A stretch of DNA of 64,000 nucleotides from Petaurus breviceps papuanus (lineage: Eukaryota; Chordata; Mammalia; Diprotodontia; Petauridae), in the NCBI GenBank assembly GCA_028583685.1, contig JAMXIF010001195.1, positions 15,851,329-15,915,328 of the forward strand, in the 5' to 3' direction. Numbering within the stretch: position 1 is the first letter of the stretch; the number at the start of each line of letters is the position of its first letter. A program made the position numbers and the translations under genes. The notes under the pieces were generated by a model. That model made no database searches. It was given only the letters and a program-made list of their open reading frames with translations, and was not told the DNA's origin. Positions 1-11,345 of the stretch are shown here, in pieces.

Positions 1-700
1 GTGTACAGGGTCCCGGCTGCCATGGTGATTCCTCAGAGAAAGCGAACAGGCATTTTTCAGAAGAAGAAATCAAAGCTATCAAGAGTCACATTAAATCACT
101 ACTTATTAGAGAAATGCAGATTAAAACAATTCCAAGATACTACCTCACATAAAACAAATTGACCAACATAACATAAAAAGAAAATGACAAATGCTGGAGA
201 TGATATGAAAAAACTGGGACACAAATGCACTACTGGTGGAATTGTGGACTATTCCATCCATTCTGAAGAACAATTTGGAACTATGGCCAAAGGGCTATAA
301 AACTATATACCCTTTGATCCAGAAATACCACTTACTGGCTCTGTATCCAAAAGAGATCAAAGAAAAAGGAAAAGGACAGGGCCTTTATGTACAAAAAGAT
401 TTATAACAGCCTTTTTTGCTGAGAAGAATTGAACAGTGAGGGAATGTCCATCACTTTGGGAATGTCTGAACAAATTGTGGTATAGAATTGTAATGGAATA
501 TTATGTTCTCAAAGAATTTATGAACTGGAAGCTTTTAGAAAAACCTGTGAAGTCTTACATGAACAGATGCAAAGTGAAACGAAAAGGACCAGGAGAACAT
601 AGCACACAGTAGAAGCAATGTTGCACAATGCTCAACTGTGAATGCTTTATCTCTTCTCAGCAATACAATGATTCAAAACAATTCTGAAGGACTTCAGACA
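1..700 (+). mobile_element. L1 LINE, 3' part of ORF2 and start of 3' UTR (decayed)
   Basis: The stretch around 240-600 follows the end of marsupial L1 ORF2: a Trp/Cys-rich segment, the 'ccctttgatccagaaatacca' block, and 'aaattgtggtatagaattgtaatggaatattatg', equivalent to the W-Y-x-x-x-E-Y-Y motif at the L1 ORF2 C-terminus. Several stops and frame changes make it non-coding. The 5' part lies outside the window. The L1 assignment is firm; the subfamily is not known. Confidence 0.75.
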
Positions 701-1240
701 GGTCTGTCTCTGAACTATCCTTGCTATGTGATTCTGGTCAAGTTGTTTCATCTATTCATGGACTTAGCAATTCTCTAAGACTGTGAGCTACAGAGAAATT
801 ATTGATTTGAATTTATGTAAGGAATTTCTTCACTGAGAAGCTCCTTACGCTGATAAAATAATGGATATGGATGCCCAAAGTTGCTAAAAAAAAACAACTA
901 GAATTTCTAGCATCATGTCACACAACAGCCGAAACAGTAGTCACCCTAGCTTTGCCTCTCATGTGAGGGAGAACATTCCAGGATTTTTCTATTTCAAATA
1001 ATAGCTCAGGATTTTAAAGAGATACTTTGAATCATGTTAAAGAAAGTTTATTTTACTACTATGTTTTTAACAGTGTTATAAATACATTTACTACATCTAG
1101 GTGTTCATATGACATTATTATGACTTTATTATTAATATGATTATCTTTATAGTTTTTAAAGTATTGAACCACCCTTGGTTCAATACTTGGATAAATCCAA
1201 TCTCATTATGATAAATTTTAAAATATGTTGCTATACACTC

Positions 1241-1390
1241 TTTTTTTTTTTTTTTTTTTGCTATTTGGAGGGCAATTGGGGTTTAGTGACTTGCCCAAAG
1301 TCACACGGCTAGGTTGTTTTGGTTTTTTTTTGTTAAGTGTCTGAGGCCAGATCCGAACCTAGTTTCTCCTGACTCCAAGGACAGTGTATA
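1241..1390 (-). mobile_element. MAR1-like tRNA-derived SINE, antisense
   Basis: A T-run precedes the antisense SINE core 'gggcaattggggtttagtgacttgcccaaagtcacac', then 'gtgtctgaggccagatccgaac' and 'tcctgactcca'. A short T-rich insertion interrupts the middle. The T-run is the poly-A tail read on the other strand. Confidence 0.8.
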
Positions 1391-1819
1391 AACTCTTTTC
1401 TAACATTTTAATTAATATTTTGCACAGAATGCTACCTACAAGGAGGTTGTACTAACAGATTCAAGGACCCAACACATAGATCAGTGCTTGTAACAAAACA
1501 ATCCCACAAGCTGGTCTCCCCTCACTCTTTCCATTGCTGGCTCTAGGCTGTAGAGGTTTGCTCAGGCAGCAGACTGAAGGTCTCCTGAAGGGTGCAAAGG
1601 TGGACTTAGGTACATAATCCCATAGCACCAACTGGCAAAAGCTCTCAAATATTGGTAGGGTGGATGAATATTGCTTTAGCACTAGCCTCGGGGTTCTCTG
1701 AACTGCCCAGAGGAAGTCAGACAGGATCTTAGGATGAGATACCAAGGAGGGAGAGGGAAGGAAGTTGTGCCGCTCTTTACTAAGTCTTAAAGAGAACAAC
1801 ACCCATCCGGGGCCAGTTC

Positions 1820-2580
1820 TTACTAAGTCAAAATCACTAGGGGCAGATAGAACCTTGAATTTCCCAGAGCCAGAGAAAAATGTTTATGGTCAGTTTCTTG
1901 TTGTCATTGTTTGTTCATGTTTCCAGCTTACTTCTTACACTTAAAGTTGGGCTTTATTGACTTCTGAGGATTGAATGGGGGAAAGTCTGGACCTGAGTCT
2001 CTGTCTTTTATGTCCATCTTCTGTTTTCACAGTTCAGTGGGAACCTGTAAGTTTTCATTGCTTCCAATGCACTGTGATCTGGGAAGAGATTTGGTTACTA
2101 CCTTCCTGTTCTGTTCTCTGGTTCTTACACAGGTAGGGCCCCTGCTCCCTCATGACTGCAAACACTCTTCTATACACTGGGATTGTAACCTGTAACTGGG
2201 TAATGTGCAATAAAGCTACTATGCAGTGCCAAATCTTGCAACCAATTTCAGTACAGGGATCCCCTGGGATCTCTTTTTGCCCAGATTTTGATTCCCCTTA
2301 CCATTCCCTGAGCACTGGGCTGCTCCCATTGCTTCCATAGCTTGACTCTGCTGCTGAGGCTGCATGCTCCTGGCCAGTCCCCACCCCAGTGCTTGCAGAT
2401 CTTTCTGTCTATATTCCCAAACTGCCCTGGACTGGAAAAATAAATGATTCACTGTGACCTTTTCTTGGCTTTCCCATCAGAATTTGATTTGGTGAGTTCT
2501 CTGGTGTCATTGTAGAAAAGTTTTGGGGAGCGCTTTTGGCAGTTGTGACTTCTCATTCTGCCATCTTTACTTTGCCTCTG
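1820..2580 (-). mobile_element. L1 5' UTR fragment, antisense
   Basis: On the minus strand it starts near 2575 with 'aaagatggcagaatgagaag', the YY1-like start seen in mammalian L1 5' UTRs and at the two ORF1-only L1 copies in this window. It continues through a GC-richer leader towards a possible ORF1 start ('acatgaacaaacaatgacaac') near 1920. The 3' remainder is missing. Short open frames here are chance frames. Confidence 0.55.
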
Positions 2581-2599
2581 ACACTTAAGGACAGAACCA

Positions 2600-3400
2600 A
2601 GCAACACTTTGCATACAAGTCATTTGGTGTTTTTTGATGGGACAGAACTGGAAGGTAAATGAAAGAAGAGAACAAGGGGATAGAGAGGAACGTGTGATGT
2701 GTTTGAGTCAAATCTATAACTAGTAATAAAGAGAAGGAAACATCTCAGAAAGAAAAGAGACTATAGGAGAGTGGGTAAGGAGGAGATTAAAGATTGTAAA
2801 GGGGGCAAGGAAGGAAGTTTTGTTTGTGAGAGAAGGTTCTAATGATGAATGCTTCTGTTGAATTCTAATGAATGCACACATATATATGCCTAAAGAGAGA
2901 TGGTCTGTGAAGGAAAATGGGAACCTTTCACTGGGTATGGCTTGGGAAATTTGCTACTTGAAAAGTCTACTTCTCTTCAAAGGGGAGTAGAGTTGGAGCT
3001 AGCAAGAGAAAGACCTCCCAATTAATTCCTTTGTGAAAGTGAGAAATTCACAGGTGTTACATATTGTAAATAGTTTTGGAATTTTTCAATATATTGATCA
3101 GTTGTGTTGATTTTTCTGCTCTCAAAAGATAGCTCTCTGGAAAGGGGAAGGGAAGAAATATCTAGGATTACTATGATGATGTAAGAAACAGAAGTTATCA
3201 ATAAATATTTATTTTTAAAATGTTTTGTACAAAATTATTGATGATTCTAATGCATTATAATTTTCTTTCTCTGCTTTACCTCCCTCTGCTTTCGGTTATC
3301 ATGGATATATGGGTCTAATAGACATAGCTTGGTAACATGCATTCTTTCTTCTTGTATGTGAAGACTTTATATAGAATAAAAGTATTTTCCCCTTTAAAAA
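2600..3400. other. No gene or repeat recognised
   Basis: AT-rich and purine-rich DNA without long open frames. No element family recognised. Possibly single-copy or too decayed to name. Confidence 0.4.
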
Positions 3401-3407
3401 AGAAATT

Positions 3408-3655
3408 ATTTGGGACCTTCTATGGGCCAGGTATTGTGCAAAGCACTTTTGTAAATATCATTTCATTTGATCCTCACAACAATCCTAAAAGGTAGGTGCT
3501 ATTATTATCTCCATTTCACAGTTGAGGAAAATGAGGCAAACAGAGATTAAGTGACTTGTCCAGAATCATAAAACTATTAATTGTCTGAGGCCAGATTTAA
3601 ACTTAAGTTTTCTTAACTTCAGGTCCAGTGGCCTACACACTGCACTGTGTGACAA
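3408..3655 (-). mobile_element. MIR SINE, antisense, nearly complete
   Basis: Shows 'gggccaggtattgtgcaaagcac', 'atttcatttgatcctcacaacaatcc', 'tccatttcacagttgaggaaaatgaggcaaacagagattaagtgacttg' and 'gaggccagatttaaac': the MIR core and tRNA-like parts in antisense order. Confidence 0.9.
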
Positions 3656-4976
3656 AATTAAATCCATCTGAATGAGACAAATGTGTTTTTCCCCTCTAAA
3701 TTTTCATTTGTTCAATTTGTCTATCTGATATTAGGTTTTTAGATTCTTTATTTCATACTTTTTATATGGATATTTCACATAATGTAGTTTCTTATATTTT
3801 CACAAATATTCATTAACTTAATTTTTACTTTTGTCAGAATATAATTAAATATCATAATTTCTGATCATTTTTCTTCTCAATACATTATGACTTTTCCCTT
3901 TCTCACTTTTGACTTTGCTAATTTGATTTTTCTCTCTTTTTTAAAAAAGAAACAAATTCTTAAAGTATACTTATTTATAGGCTTTTTAAAAGTCATTTTA
4001 CTTAAATTTTTTTTTATTTTCAATTTTGTTTACCTTTCTTTGGATTATAAAAATTCTAATTGTGAGGATTGTTGATCTCTTCATTTTCTAGGCTTTTTAA
4101 AAGTTTCATGTTGTATGTTTATAACTTTTTAATATAAAGGTTCAAAGTTCAAAAGTTGTCTGAACCTATAAATGTCCATTTCCTTTAATATAATTATTTA
4201 TTGTTTCTGTGATTTGATTCTTTTATTCATTTATAATTTGTGAAAACATTTACTTGGTATCCATTTAAATTTGTATATTTTTCATATATCTTATTAATTG
4301 TGATTTTATTGTGCTATAATCCATGATACATTTAATGTTTTTGCCTCTGTGAATTTTGTTTTGAGTTCTCTATCCTGTAGGACATAGTTCATATTTTCTA
4401 CCATTTCTATACAATTTTGAAAATACATATATTGTTTAAGATTCTTATTTAGTAATCACCAAATTGTTGTTAAATCTTTTTTTCTAAAAGTGCATTCAGA
4501 GTGTTAGTCCAAATATTTGTCTGAAAGATATAAGCTTAAGATTTCTTACAATATTATCTTATTGTAGAGGTCTTATGCAATTTGCTTAACTTTTAAGTTT
4601 TAGCTATTATGTGATTTGATGTATGTGCACTTAAAAATATTTCATGTGATGCTTTCAAGCATAACAATTTCAATATTGTTCACTATTTGACCATGATATC
4701 TTTATTGTTGCCTTTTTTACTCTATTCCTGCTTATTTTATTAAATACTTTTTTAACTTCTAGTTTACATCATTCATTTCCGCAAGATTTTGAGTTACAAA
4801 CTTTCTCCCCATTTTTCCCCCTACCCACCACCCCAAAATAGTGGTCCTGCAGGATATCCCCTCCTCCAATCTGCTCTCTCCCATATATTCTCCCATACCC
4901 CCTCTGACTTTCCAGTCTGGCATGGTGGATCTCTACACTCCAGTGCCTGTATATCTTATTTCCCAGTTACATGTAA

Positions 4977-5010
4977 AATAATAATAATAATAATTATTAT
5001 TATTATATAT
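4977..5010. repeat. (ATA)n/(TTA)n microsatellite
   Basis: About 30 bp of ATA repeats turning into TTA repeats, inside the 3' UTR of HAL1-like copy 1. Confidence 0.9.
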
Positions 5011-5640
5011 TAAACATTTTATTTTAAAGCTTTGAATTCCAGATTCATTCTTCCCTTCCTCCATTGTCACCCACCCTTACAGGGAAGATAAGCAATTCAG
5101 TATAGGTTATACATGTATAGCTATGCAAAACATTTCCATAGTGGATATATTGTAAAAGACTGACTATGTTTCCCTCCCGCCCATCCCACCTCCTACTTAT
5201 TCTATTCTCTAATTTGATCCTGGCCCTTTCCAAAAGTGGGTGCTTCCAATTTCCCTCCCCCCCCAACCTGCCCTCTGTTCTATCAACCCCCTCTTTCATC
5301 CCCTTCCCCCCTACTCTCCTGTAGGGTGAGATACCCTGTTTAGTGTGTATGTCATTCCCTCGCTTAGCCAAATTCAGTGAGAATAGGGTTGACCCATTCC
5401 CTTTTGCCTTCCTATTATTACTCTCCATTTTAACCATTTTCCCTTGCCTCTTCTATGTGAGATAGTTTACCCCTTTCTGTCTCTCCCCATCTCCTCTAAT
5501 TATATTTCTCTCTCACCTCTTAATTTCAAATTTTAAGTATTGTCCCTTCCTATCACATTGGTCCTGTGCCCTCTATCTATGTATACCTTTACACATATAT
5601 ACACACATTCACATATGTATTCATATACCCATATACCTTC

Positions 5641-5737
5641 CTATATAGACATATATATGTATGTATGTGTACATATATGCATATATGTGTGTGAGTGTGT
5701 GTGTATATACATATATATGTACACGTATATATATGTA

Positions 5738-5800
<63 letters not shown>

Positions 5801-5803
5801 CTT
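5641..5803. repeat. (TA)n/(TATG)n/(CA)n compound microsatellite
   Basis: Alternating TATG, TATA and TG runs ending in a near-pure TA run (about 5751-5791) and a short CA run. It produces Tyr/Ile/Val-rich chance frames on both strands. It lies in the 3' UTR of HAL1-like copy 1; the other copy has only a short TATATATG tract at the equivalent place (about 37137-37155). Confidence 0.95.
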
Positions 5804-5919
5804 TCTATTCCCTTCAACTATTTTCATCTGAGAAAAGTTTCATAAGTTTCAATTATCATGTTTCCATGTAGGGATGTAAATAGTTCAACTTCGGTAAGTT
5901 TCTTAGGATTTCTTTTCCC

Positions 5920-6975
5920 TGTTTGACTTCTTGTGCTTCTCTTGTTTCTTGTATCTGAATGTCAAATTTTCTATTCAACTCTGGCTTTTTCAGCAAGAAC
6001 GACCATATTTTTCCCTGAAACATGATACTCAGTTTTGCTGGGTAGGTGATTCTTGGTTTTAATCCCAGCTCCTTTGCCCTGCAGAATATCATATTCCAAG
6101 CCCTTTGATTCCTCAATGTAGAAGCTGCCAGATCCTGTGTTATCCTGATTGTGTTTCCACAATATTCAAATTGTTTCTTCCTGGCTGCTTGTAATATTCT
6201 CTCCTTGATCTGGGAATTTTGGAACCTGGCTATAATATTCCTAGGAGTTTTCTTTTTGGGATCTTTTTCAGGAGGTGATCAGTGGATTCATTCAACCTCT
6301 ATTTTGCCCTCTGGTTCTAAAACATCAGGGCAATTTTCCTTGAGAATTTCTTGAAGGATGATTTCTAGGTTTTTTTTTTTGATCATGGCTTTCAGGTAGT
6401 ACAATAATTTTTAAATTATCTCTCCTGGATCTATTTTCAGGTCAGTGTTTTTTCCAATGAGATATTTCACATTGCTTTCTATTTTTTCATTTGTTTGGAT
6501 CTGTTTAATAGTATCTTGATTTCTCATAAAGTCACTAGCTTCCATTTGCTCCAATCTAATTCTGAAGGAATGATTCTCCTCAGTGATCTTTTGAGATTCT
6601 TTTCCCATCTGGCAAATTTGGCTTTTTAAGACATTCTTCTCCTCATTGCCTTTTCGAGCTTCTTTTGCAATTTGAGTTAGTCTATTTTTAAGGTGTTATT
6701 TTCTTCAGTCAGGTTGTTGACTGTCATTTCATAATTTTCTTGCATCATTCTCATTTCTCTTCCCAATTTTTCCTCCACTTTTCCTATCTGGTTTTCAAAA
6801 TCCTTCTTAAATCATCTATGGCCTGTAACCAGCTTGTATTTTTCTTGGAAGCTTTTGGTGCAGGAGTTTTGACTTTGCTGTCTTCCTCCTGTTTCATGCT
6901 TTGATCCTTTTTGTCCCCAAAATAGGAGTGTAAAGTTGGGTTGCTCTGTTTGCTTTGCTTCTTTTGCCTGTTCAT
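5920..6975 (-). pseudogene. L1 ORF1p relic of HAL1-like copy 1
   Basis: Start ATG at 6975-6973 (MNRQKKQSKQSNPTLHSYFG), the same N-terminus as the better copy at 35574. Pieces of the coiled coil (6411-6608) and C-terminal domain (QRAWNMIF, KPRITYPAKLSIMFQGKIW, 5940-6116) lie in different frames, so several frameshifts separate them. A segment equivalent to NGIEDFQAF is missing near the C-terminus. L1 ORF1p is an RNA-binding trimeric chaperone in the family; this copy cannot encode it. Confidence 0.8.
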
Positions 6976-7734
6976 GTTGCCACTCAATTACTTGACTTTT
7001 GGGCTTTTTGCCACAGTAAGACTCTGCCACCAGACAGGGGATCTTTATCCCAAACACTGGGGTTTTCTCAGCTGCCAAAGGTATAGTTGGGTGCCCTCTC
7101 TGAAGTTTCCACACACTCTGTCAAGCTGGTAGCACACCCCAGGAGATCCACCCTAGACCGCAATCCAGATCTAAGCAGGTCAAAGCAAGAGTGATTACCC
7201 CTCAGACTGGTCACTTGGTCCCCCTACACTCTGTGTCGCCTCAGCAGCTTCTCACTCCAGTGGTAAAGGCCAAGCCCCCTCCCAAACTACTGAATCCCTA
7301 AGTCCACACTGCATTGACCTCCCACTTTGTCCTTAGCATCTGTGGGTTGATAATTCTGGAAACTGCCACAGCTGCTGGTGATCTGAAATCCCTCCAGTCA
7401 GCAGCTGGTCAGCCCTCCTCTCCCTCCCCCAGGGCTAAAACCTCTGGCTCAAGTGGGGCTGGGGTTGGCTACCAGATCACTGTTCTGGCCCCTTACTGCT
7501 GGCCTGCTGGGATGTCCTCAGCAGGAGGTTAACTTCTCTCTCTCATTTTGTGGGTTCTGTAGCTCCAAAGTTTGTTCAGAGTCACCTTTTACATGAATTG
7601 GAGGAGGCGGGAGCCAGAGCTCCTGTTTCTACTCTGCCATCTTGACCCTACCCGCTTTGTATTCCTGTTTTTTTACATGCATCTGATGCAAAACTTCTCA
7701 CCTCATTTTAGCACACTATGAATTCATGGTTTAT

Positions 7735-8045
7735 TTGGCTTTTTTGAGGAGGAAAGGCAAGGCAATTGCGGTTAAGTAACTTGCCCAAAGGCACAGAACT
7801 AGTTGTTGTGCTTGTCCTTTGTTTTCAAAGAGGACCATGGCATAAAGGAAATGATTACATTACTTGCAGTTGACTTTGATTTGAGTGAGAGAGGGTTGTG
7901 CCAGATCCAGGTCACCAACCTCACTTTCTCCTCTGGAGCCATCTAGATCCAGTGACCTAAGTGTCAAGTGTGTGAGGCCACATTTGAACTCAGATCCTCC
8001 TGACTCCAGGGCCAGTGCTCTATTCACTGTGCCATCTAGCTGCCC
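7735..8045 (-). mobile_element. MAR1-like SINE, antisense, split by another SINE
   Basis: Antisense core at 7750-7803 ('ggcaaggcaattgcggttaagtaacttgcccaaa') and 7961-8045 ('tgaggccacatttgaactcagatcctcctgactccagggcc...ctgcccc'). The halves are continuous in the family but separated here by 7805-7960. Imperfect GAATT[C/T]ATG repeats at about 7720 and 8048 may be its TSD in the old L1. Confidence 0.85.
7805..7960 (-). mobile_element. SINE with RTE-type 3' tail, inserted in the MAR1-like SINE
   Basis: On the minus strand it ends '...ggtcctctttgaaaacaaaggacaag', the same tail as the + strand SINE at 14110-14378 and the RTE-like LINE ending near 39625. The body ('agtgaggttggtgacctgg...') matches the SINE at 14110. 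5' truncated. Confidence 0.7.
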
Positions 8046-8245
8046 CAGAATTTATGTTTCAAATGTGTTTCTTGCATGTGGTAAATTAGTAGGTTTTGTC
8101 TTTGAATCCATTCTGTTACTTTCCTCTCTTTCTAGGTGAATGTATCCCATTTATATCTATGGTTATGCTTTTTAATTTCTTCTTTATCTTTTTCCTCTAT
8201 AAATCTTGGCTATATTATTTCTTGATGAACTTCTTCCCACTTAGC

Positions 8246-8246
8246 C

Positions 8247-8315
<69 letters not shown>

Positions 8316-8320
8316 GATAG
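8246..8320. repeat. (ATAG)n microsatellite
   Basis: About 18 units of ATAG/GATA, nearly perfect. Confidence 0.97.
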
Positions 8321-9590
8321 AAGTCCTTGGACAGAAGACATAGTCTGTCATTGCTTCCATATCCAAAACCCTTCCATCTGAGAACCTGATATAACTTATA
8401 CTCTGCTAGAAGAAAATTTGAAAATCCAGGGTCATCTCAAAGCCATGAAGAAGCATCAGAGTATGACTTTTATGGAGAATCCAAAGATTTATGTTCCGCT
8501 AAAATGGCCACATCAAGCAAACCAAATGTTTTATTTAGTCATTCTAAATAAACCTCTTTCCTACAAAATCCCATTAGTGATTTAGCAAATAGGGAAGTAC
8601 AGTAGGAGCTTGTTCTACCACTGTTTGCTATAGAGCAAAATTTAACAGGCAGCACATCCATCTTAAATCCAATAAAAATCCAAGAGGATTTATTTATTGA
8701 ACTTCCCAAAATACTTTGTTTTCAGACATTCTGATCTATGAAGCAATTCAATTGCTTATATCCTGAGGAGACCTTTAGACGGAATCTAGCATACAATAGC
8801 CCAAACTCAATTTTAAAGTTTCATGTGTAGCACCATTGGATTTATGGGCCTTTCATGGAATAAAAAATTTCAATTATTGATGTAACTTTGACTATTTCCC
8901 TATTTTACTTCATTTTTAAAGCCAGTTTGTGGTTGTTGAATTTCCAATGTCTTCAGCATAGGAAAAAAGTTGGACTAACAGCAAGAAGAATAGTCTATGC
9001 CTTATGATACCAAAATGTCTGGCACAATGGCGGATTTGAGGTGTGGCAACAACGGTAGAAACAACGTCAGTTTTAGCCAATGGCTTAATGCCAATGTACC
9101 TATTAAAATAAACTGTCTTGATGGTGAAGCTGGGGCTATCTGGAGTCATGAGGAGGTGCATTTCCAAGATGTGCTTTGAAAGTTTTCAGCAATAATCTTT
9201 GTTATAAGAAATGGGCCACAGGGAAGGGAAGGGAGAAGTATATGTTCATAAATAAATTTTATTTAAAAAACAAAAGGCTTCAATAAAAAATCTAGAAAAG
9301 CTATTCAGTGAATAGAAGAGGAAGAGAAAAGTAAAGAAAATGGAGCATAAGAAAACAGAGTTCTACAGGTTTGCAGAAGTGGATAAAAAGAATTCCATGG
9401 GAAGAAGGCATTGAAGGTATTTGGGGTCTGCCTTTATTCCATATTTCTTAAGGAAGCAAATGCTAGGGATTCAAGAGGTTATTGAATTTGGGTGCAGTTT
9501 TCAGTTCCTGTTTGAAAAGAATGTGGGGAGCACACATTTATTCTGATCTCTGTTCACCCTAGCTAGATTATTCCTCTTCCCATCATATGA
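8321..9590. other. Apparently single-copy DNA, no gene recognised
   Basis: No recognised repeat. A minus-strand frame of 83 codons (8916-9167) and an overlapping plus-strand frame of 60 codons have no recognisable domain, and I do not call them genes. Confidence 0.4.
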
Positions 9591-9593
9591 TAA

Positions 9594-9607
9594 GGGGGGG
9601 GGGGGGG
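9594..9607. repeat. G(14) homopolymer
   Basis: Fourteen consecutive G residues, followed by TGG. Confidence 0.95.
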
Positions 9608-9649
9608 TGGAAACCATGTTTTGTTTTCTTCAGGAAAGGTTTTTGTTTG

Positions 9650-10310
9650 TTTGTTTTAGATAAGCCCCTACTCATCTGAGAATATAACTCCAGGGACCAC
9701 TTCGCATAAATCATGCATTACTTGCTCTCTGGTCTTTAACTGTCTCTACATGGGAAAATTAAATGAAGAACTGAAGCAATGACATGCATAATTCAGAAGA
9801 ACCTCCCCCACCCCAACACACATGCATCGTTAAGAACAGATCTGGGGGGCTTTATTTGAATTATCCAGACTGCCTATTTGCATGGTTTCCATGCATCAGA
9901 CAATTGCTCAACTTTCTGCTTCACAATATATGTGTAGACATAGCCCAGATGTTCAATTCTATTTCTGAGGTATTTTTCCTCTTACTTGAGATACAGGAGA
10001 AAGTTACTGCTGTGCTTGACAGTGCCAAGCAGCATGAAGCCAACTCATGGTAGGCAGCAGCCCCTAGCCACAACGTTTTGGAAGGCTTAGGCCTCTGGCA
10101 CACAGTACAGTCTGACACAGACAATTACTGTCATAAATTTCAAGAGTAAACCTGATGATCATCTGAAAATTATTTACTCTCTAACTATAAGTTACAAATG
10201 TGGGCTACTCAATGGAACTTTAGCCCAAACATGACAAGAAATTGTAGCTTGTTTCACCAGTTGTCCATCGTTAATTAGAAGACTGAGTTTCTAGGAGTCT
10301 TCCTGTACTA
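9650..10310. other. Repeat-free stretch with octamer-like motifs
   Basis: No repeat recognised. It contains 'ctatttgcatggtttccatgcat', an octamer-like ATTTGCAT beside a mirrored ATGCAT, and several TAAT/ATTA cores. This would suit a regulatory element, but nothing proves function. The frame at 9784-10053 (89 codons) has no recognisable domain. Confidence 0.25.
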
Positions 10311-10319
10311 ACCTTGTTT

Positions 10320-11345
10320 CCTTTTTTTAAGGTTATTGGGTTGGTAGATTGGAAGAGTTTTATAGATGAAGTCTATTTGAACTTCAGCAAAGAAATTGAC
10401 AAAGTCTCTCATGACATCCTGTGGAGTGAATGGTGGAACATGAGGCCAATGATAGTACAACTGGATTCAAATTTGATTAAATTTGAATTTGAAATTAATG
10501 GCTCTATTTTTAACCTGGAAGATCTTTGCCTGCTGTCATACAGCTTTATCAATGACTTGGATAAAGACATAAAAGAAATGATTATCAAACCTACAGATGA
10601 CATAAAGCTGAGAATAGCTGGTGTGAGGGAGGACAGAATTAAGATGCAAATTTTTATCTGAGCCCAAATCAACTAGATAACATAAAACAGGGATAAACAC
10701 AGAATTCTGGGTTCGAATTCAGAACGGCAATTTCACAAGCACAACAAGAGATGGAGCTGGGGGAAAGACCCAGCTTGGAAGCAGTTCATGTCAAGATTTG
10801 GGGATTTTAGTTGGCTACAAGCTTAATGATATGGGCTGCCACATGAAAGAGTGACTTATTCATCAAAGAAAGTATTTGAACAGAAGCTGGATGGCCAGGT
10901 ATAGAAGGGAACTATGATCCAGGTTAGGGTGGGACTAGATAGGATTTGAGGTCTCATTCAATGCTTAACTTTTATAAGCAAATGTATGATGTGCTTTTCC
11001 AAAAATCAAACAAGCCCTCACTGATTTAATCTTGATCTGCATTAATAAAAGCACAAATGTTTACATCATGGGAAGACATGCCCATGTACTACAGGCTGGA
11101 TAGATCACATCTGGGAATACTGTGTTCAATTTGGGGTATTACATTTTAAAAGGGAAAGGACTAAACTACAGCATGGAGAGAGGTAAGCAACCACATCATA
11201 TGAAATGCAGTTGAAGAAATTTGACACTTATCCTGGACAAGCAAAATTAAGAGAAGATTGTGTGAGAAAGACCATTATAACTATCCCAAAATATTTTAAG
11301 GATTTTCATGTTAAAAGGGGAGCAGAGTTGATCTGCATAACTACA
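10320..11345 (+). mobile_element. CR1/L3-like LINE relic (RT and 3' region), rearranged
   Basis: The frame 10314-10661 reads DEVYLNFSKEIDKVSHDIL, then SFINDLDKDIKEMI, matching the CR1-clade RT blocks 'DVVYLDFSKAFDTVSHDIL' and 'FINDLDDGIE'; a key Ala-Phe-Asp has become Glu-Ile-Asp. Downstream come the family's 'ggggattttagttggctacaagct' block (about 10798) and 3' end block 'ctggatggccaggta...gggactagatagg' (about 10885-10945). A second RT C-terminal piece ('agatcacatctgggaatactgtgttcaatttgggg') follows at about 11090, out of normal order, so there are two fragments or an internal rearrangement. Not a host gene. Confidence 0.75.

Larger units (their letters stand above)
4731..7659 (-). mobile_element. 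ORF1-only L1 (HAL1-like), copy 1, antisense
   Basis: Minus-strand order: YY1-like 5' start near 7644, about 670 bp of 5' UTR, an ORF1 relic (about 6975 to 5920), then a 3' UTR ending near 4731. There is no ORF2 between the end of ORF1 and the 3' UTR, the same layout as 34881-37415. The 8-mer TATTCCTG at 4723-4730 and 7660-7667 flanks the insert as a candidate TSD, and the split old L1 reads through naturally when the insert is left out. The 3' UTR has expanded into TA/CA microsatellites (5641-5800). Confidence 0.75.
3700..8215 (-). mobile_element. Old L1 ORF2 (endonuclease region) relic, antisense, split by later insertions
   Basis: The AT-rich block 3700-4722 and the pieces at 7668-7735 and 8046-8215 match, in order, the antisense of the L1 ORF2 endonuclease region ('attttattgtgctataatccatgatacatttaatg', 'gtgtttcttgcatg...gtctttgaatccattctg'). 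Two later elements divide it: an ORF1-only L1 (4731-7659) and a SINE pair (7735-8045). No long open frame survives. Family identity rests on pattern recognition. Confidence 0.55.

Noticed and set aside
1461-1802. 113-codon minus-strand frame
   Set aside because: It lies between an antisense SINE and an L1 5' UTR piece, has no recognisable domain, and may itself be repeat-derived.
5540-5845. Tyr/Ile-rich open frames on both strands
   Set aside because: They are translations of a TA/TATG/CA microsatellite.
10314-10661. 115-codon frame as a host gene
   Set aside because: Its motifs are those of CR1-clade reverse transcriptase, and it lies among other pieces of that LINE.
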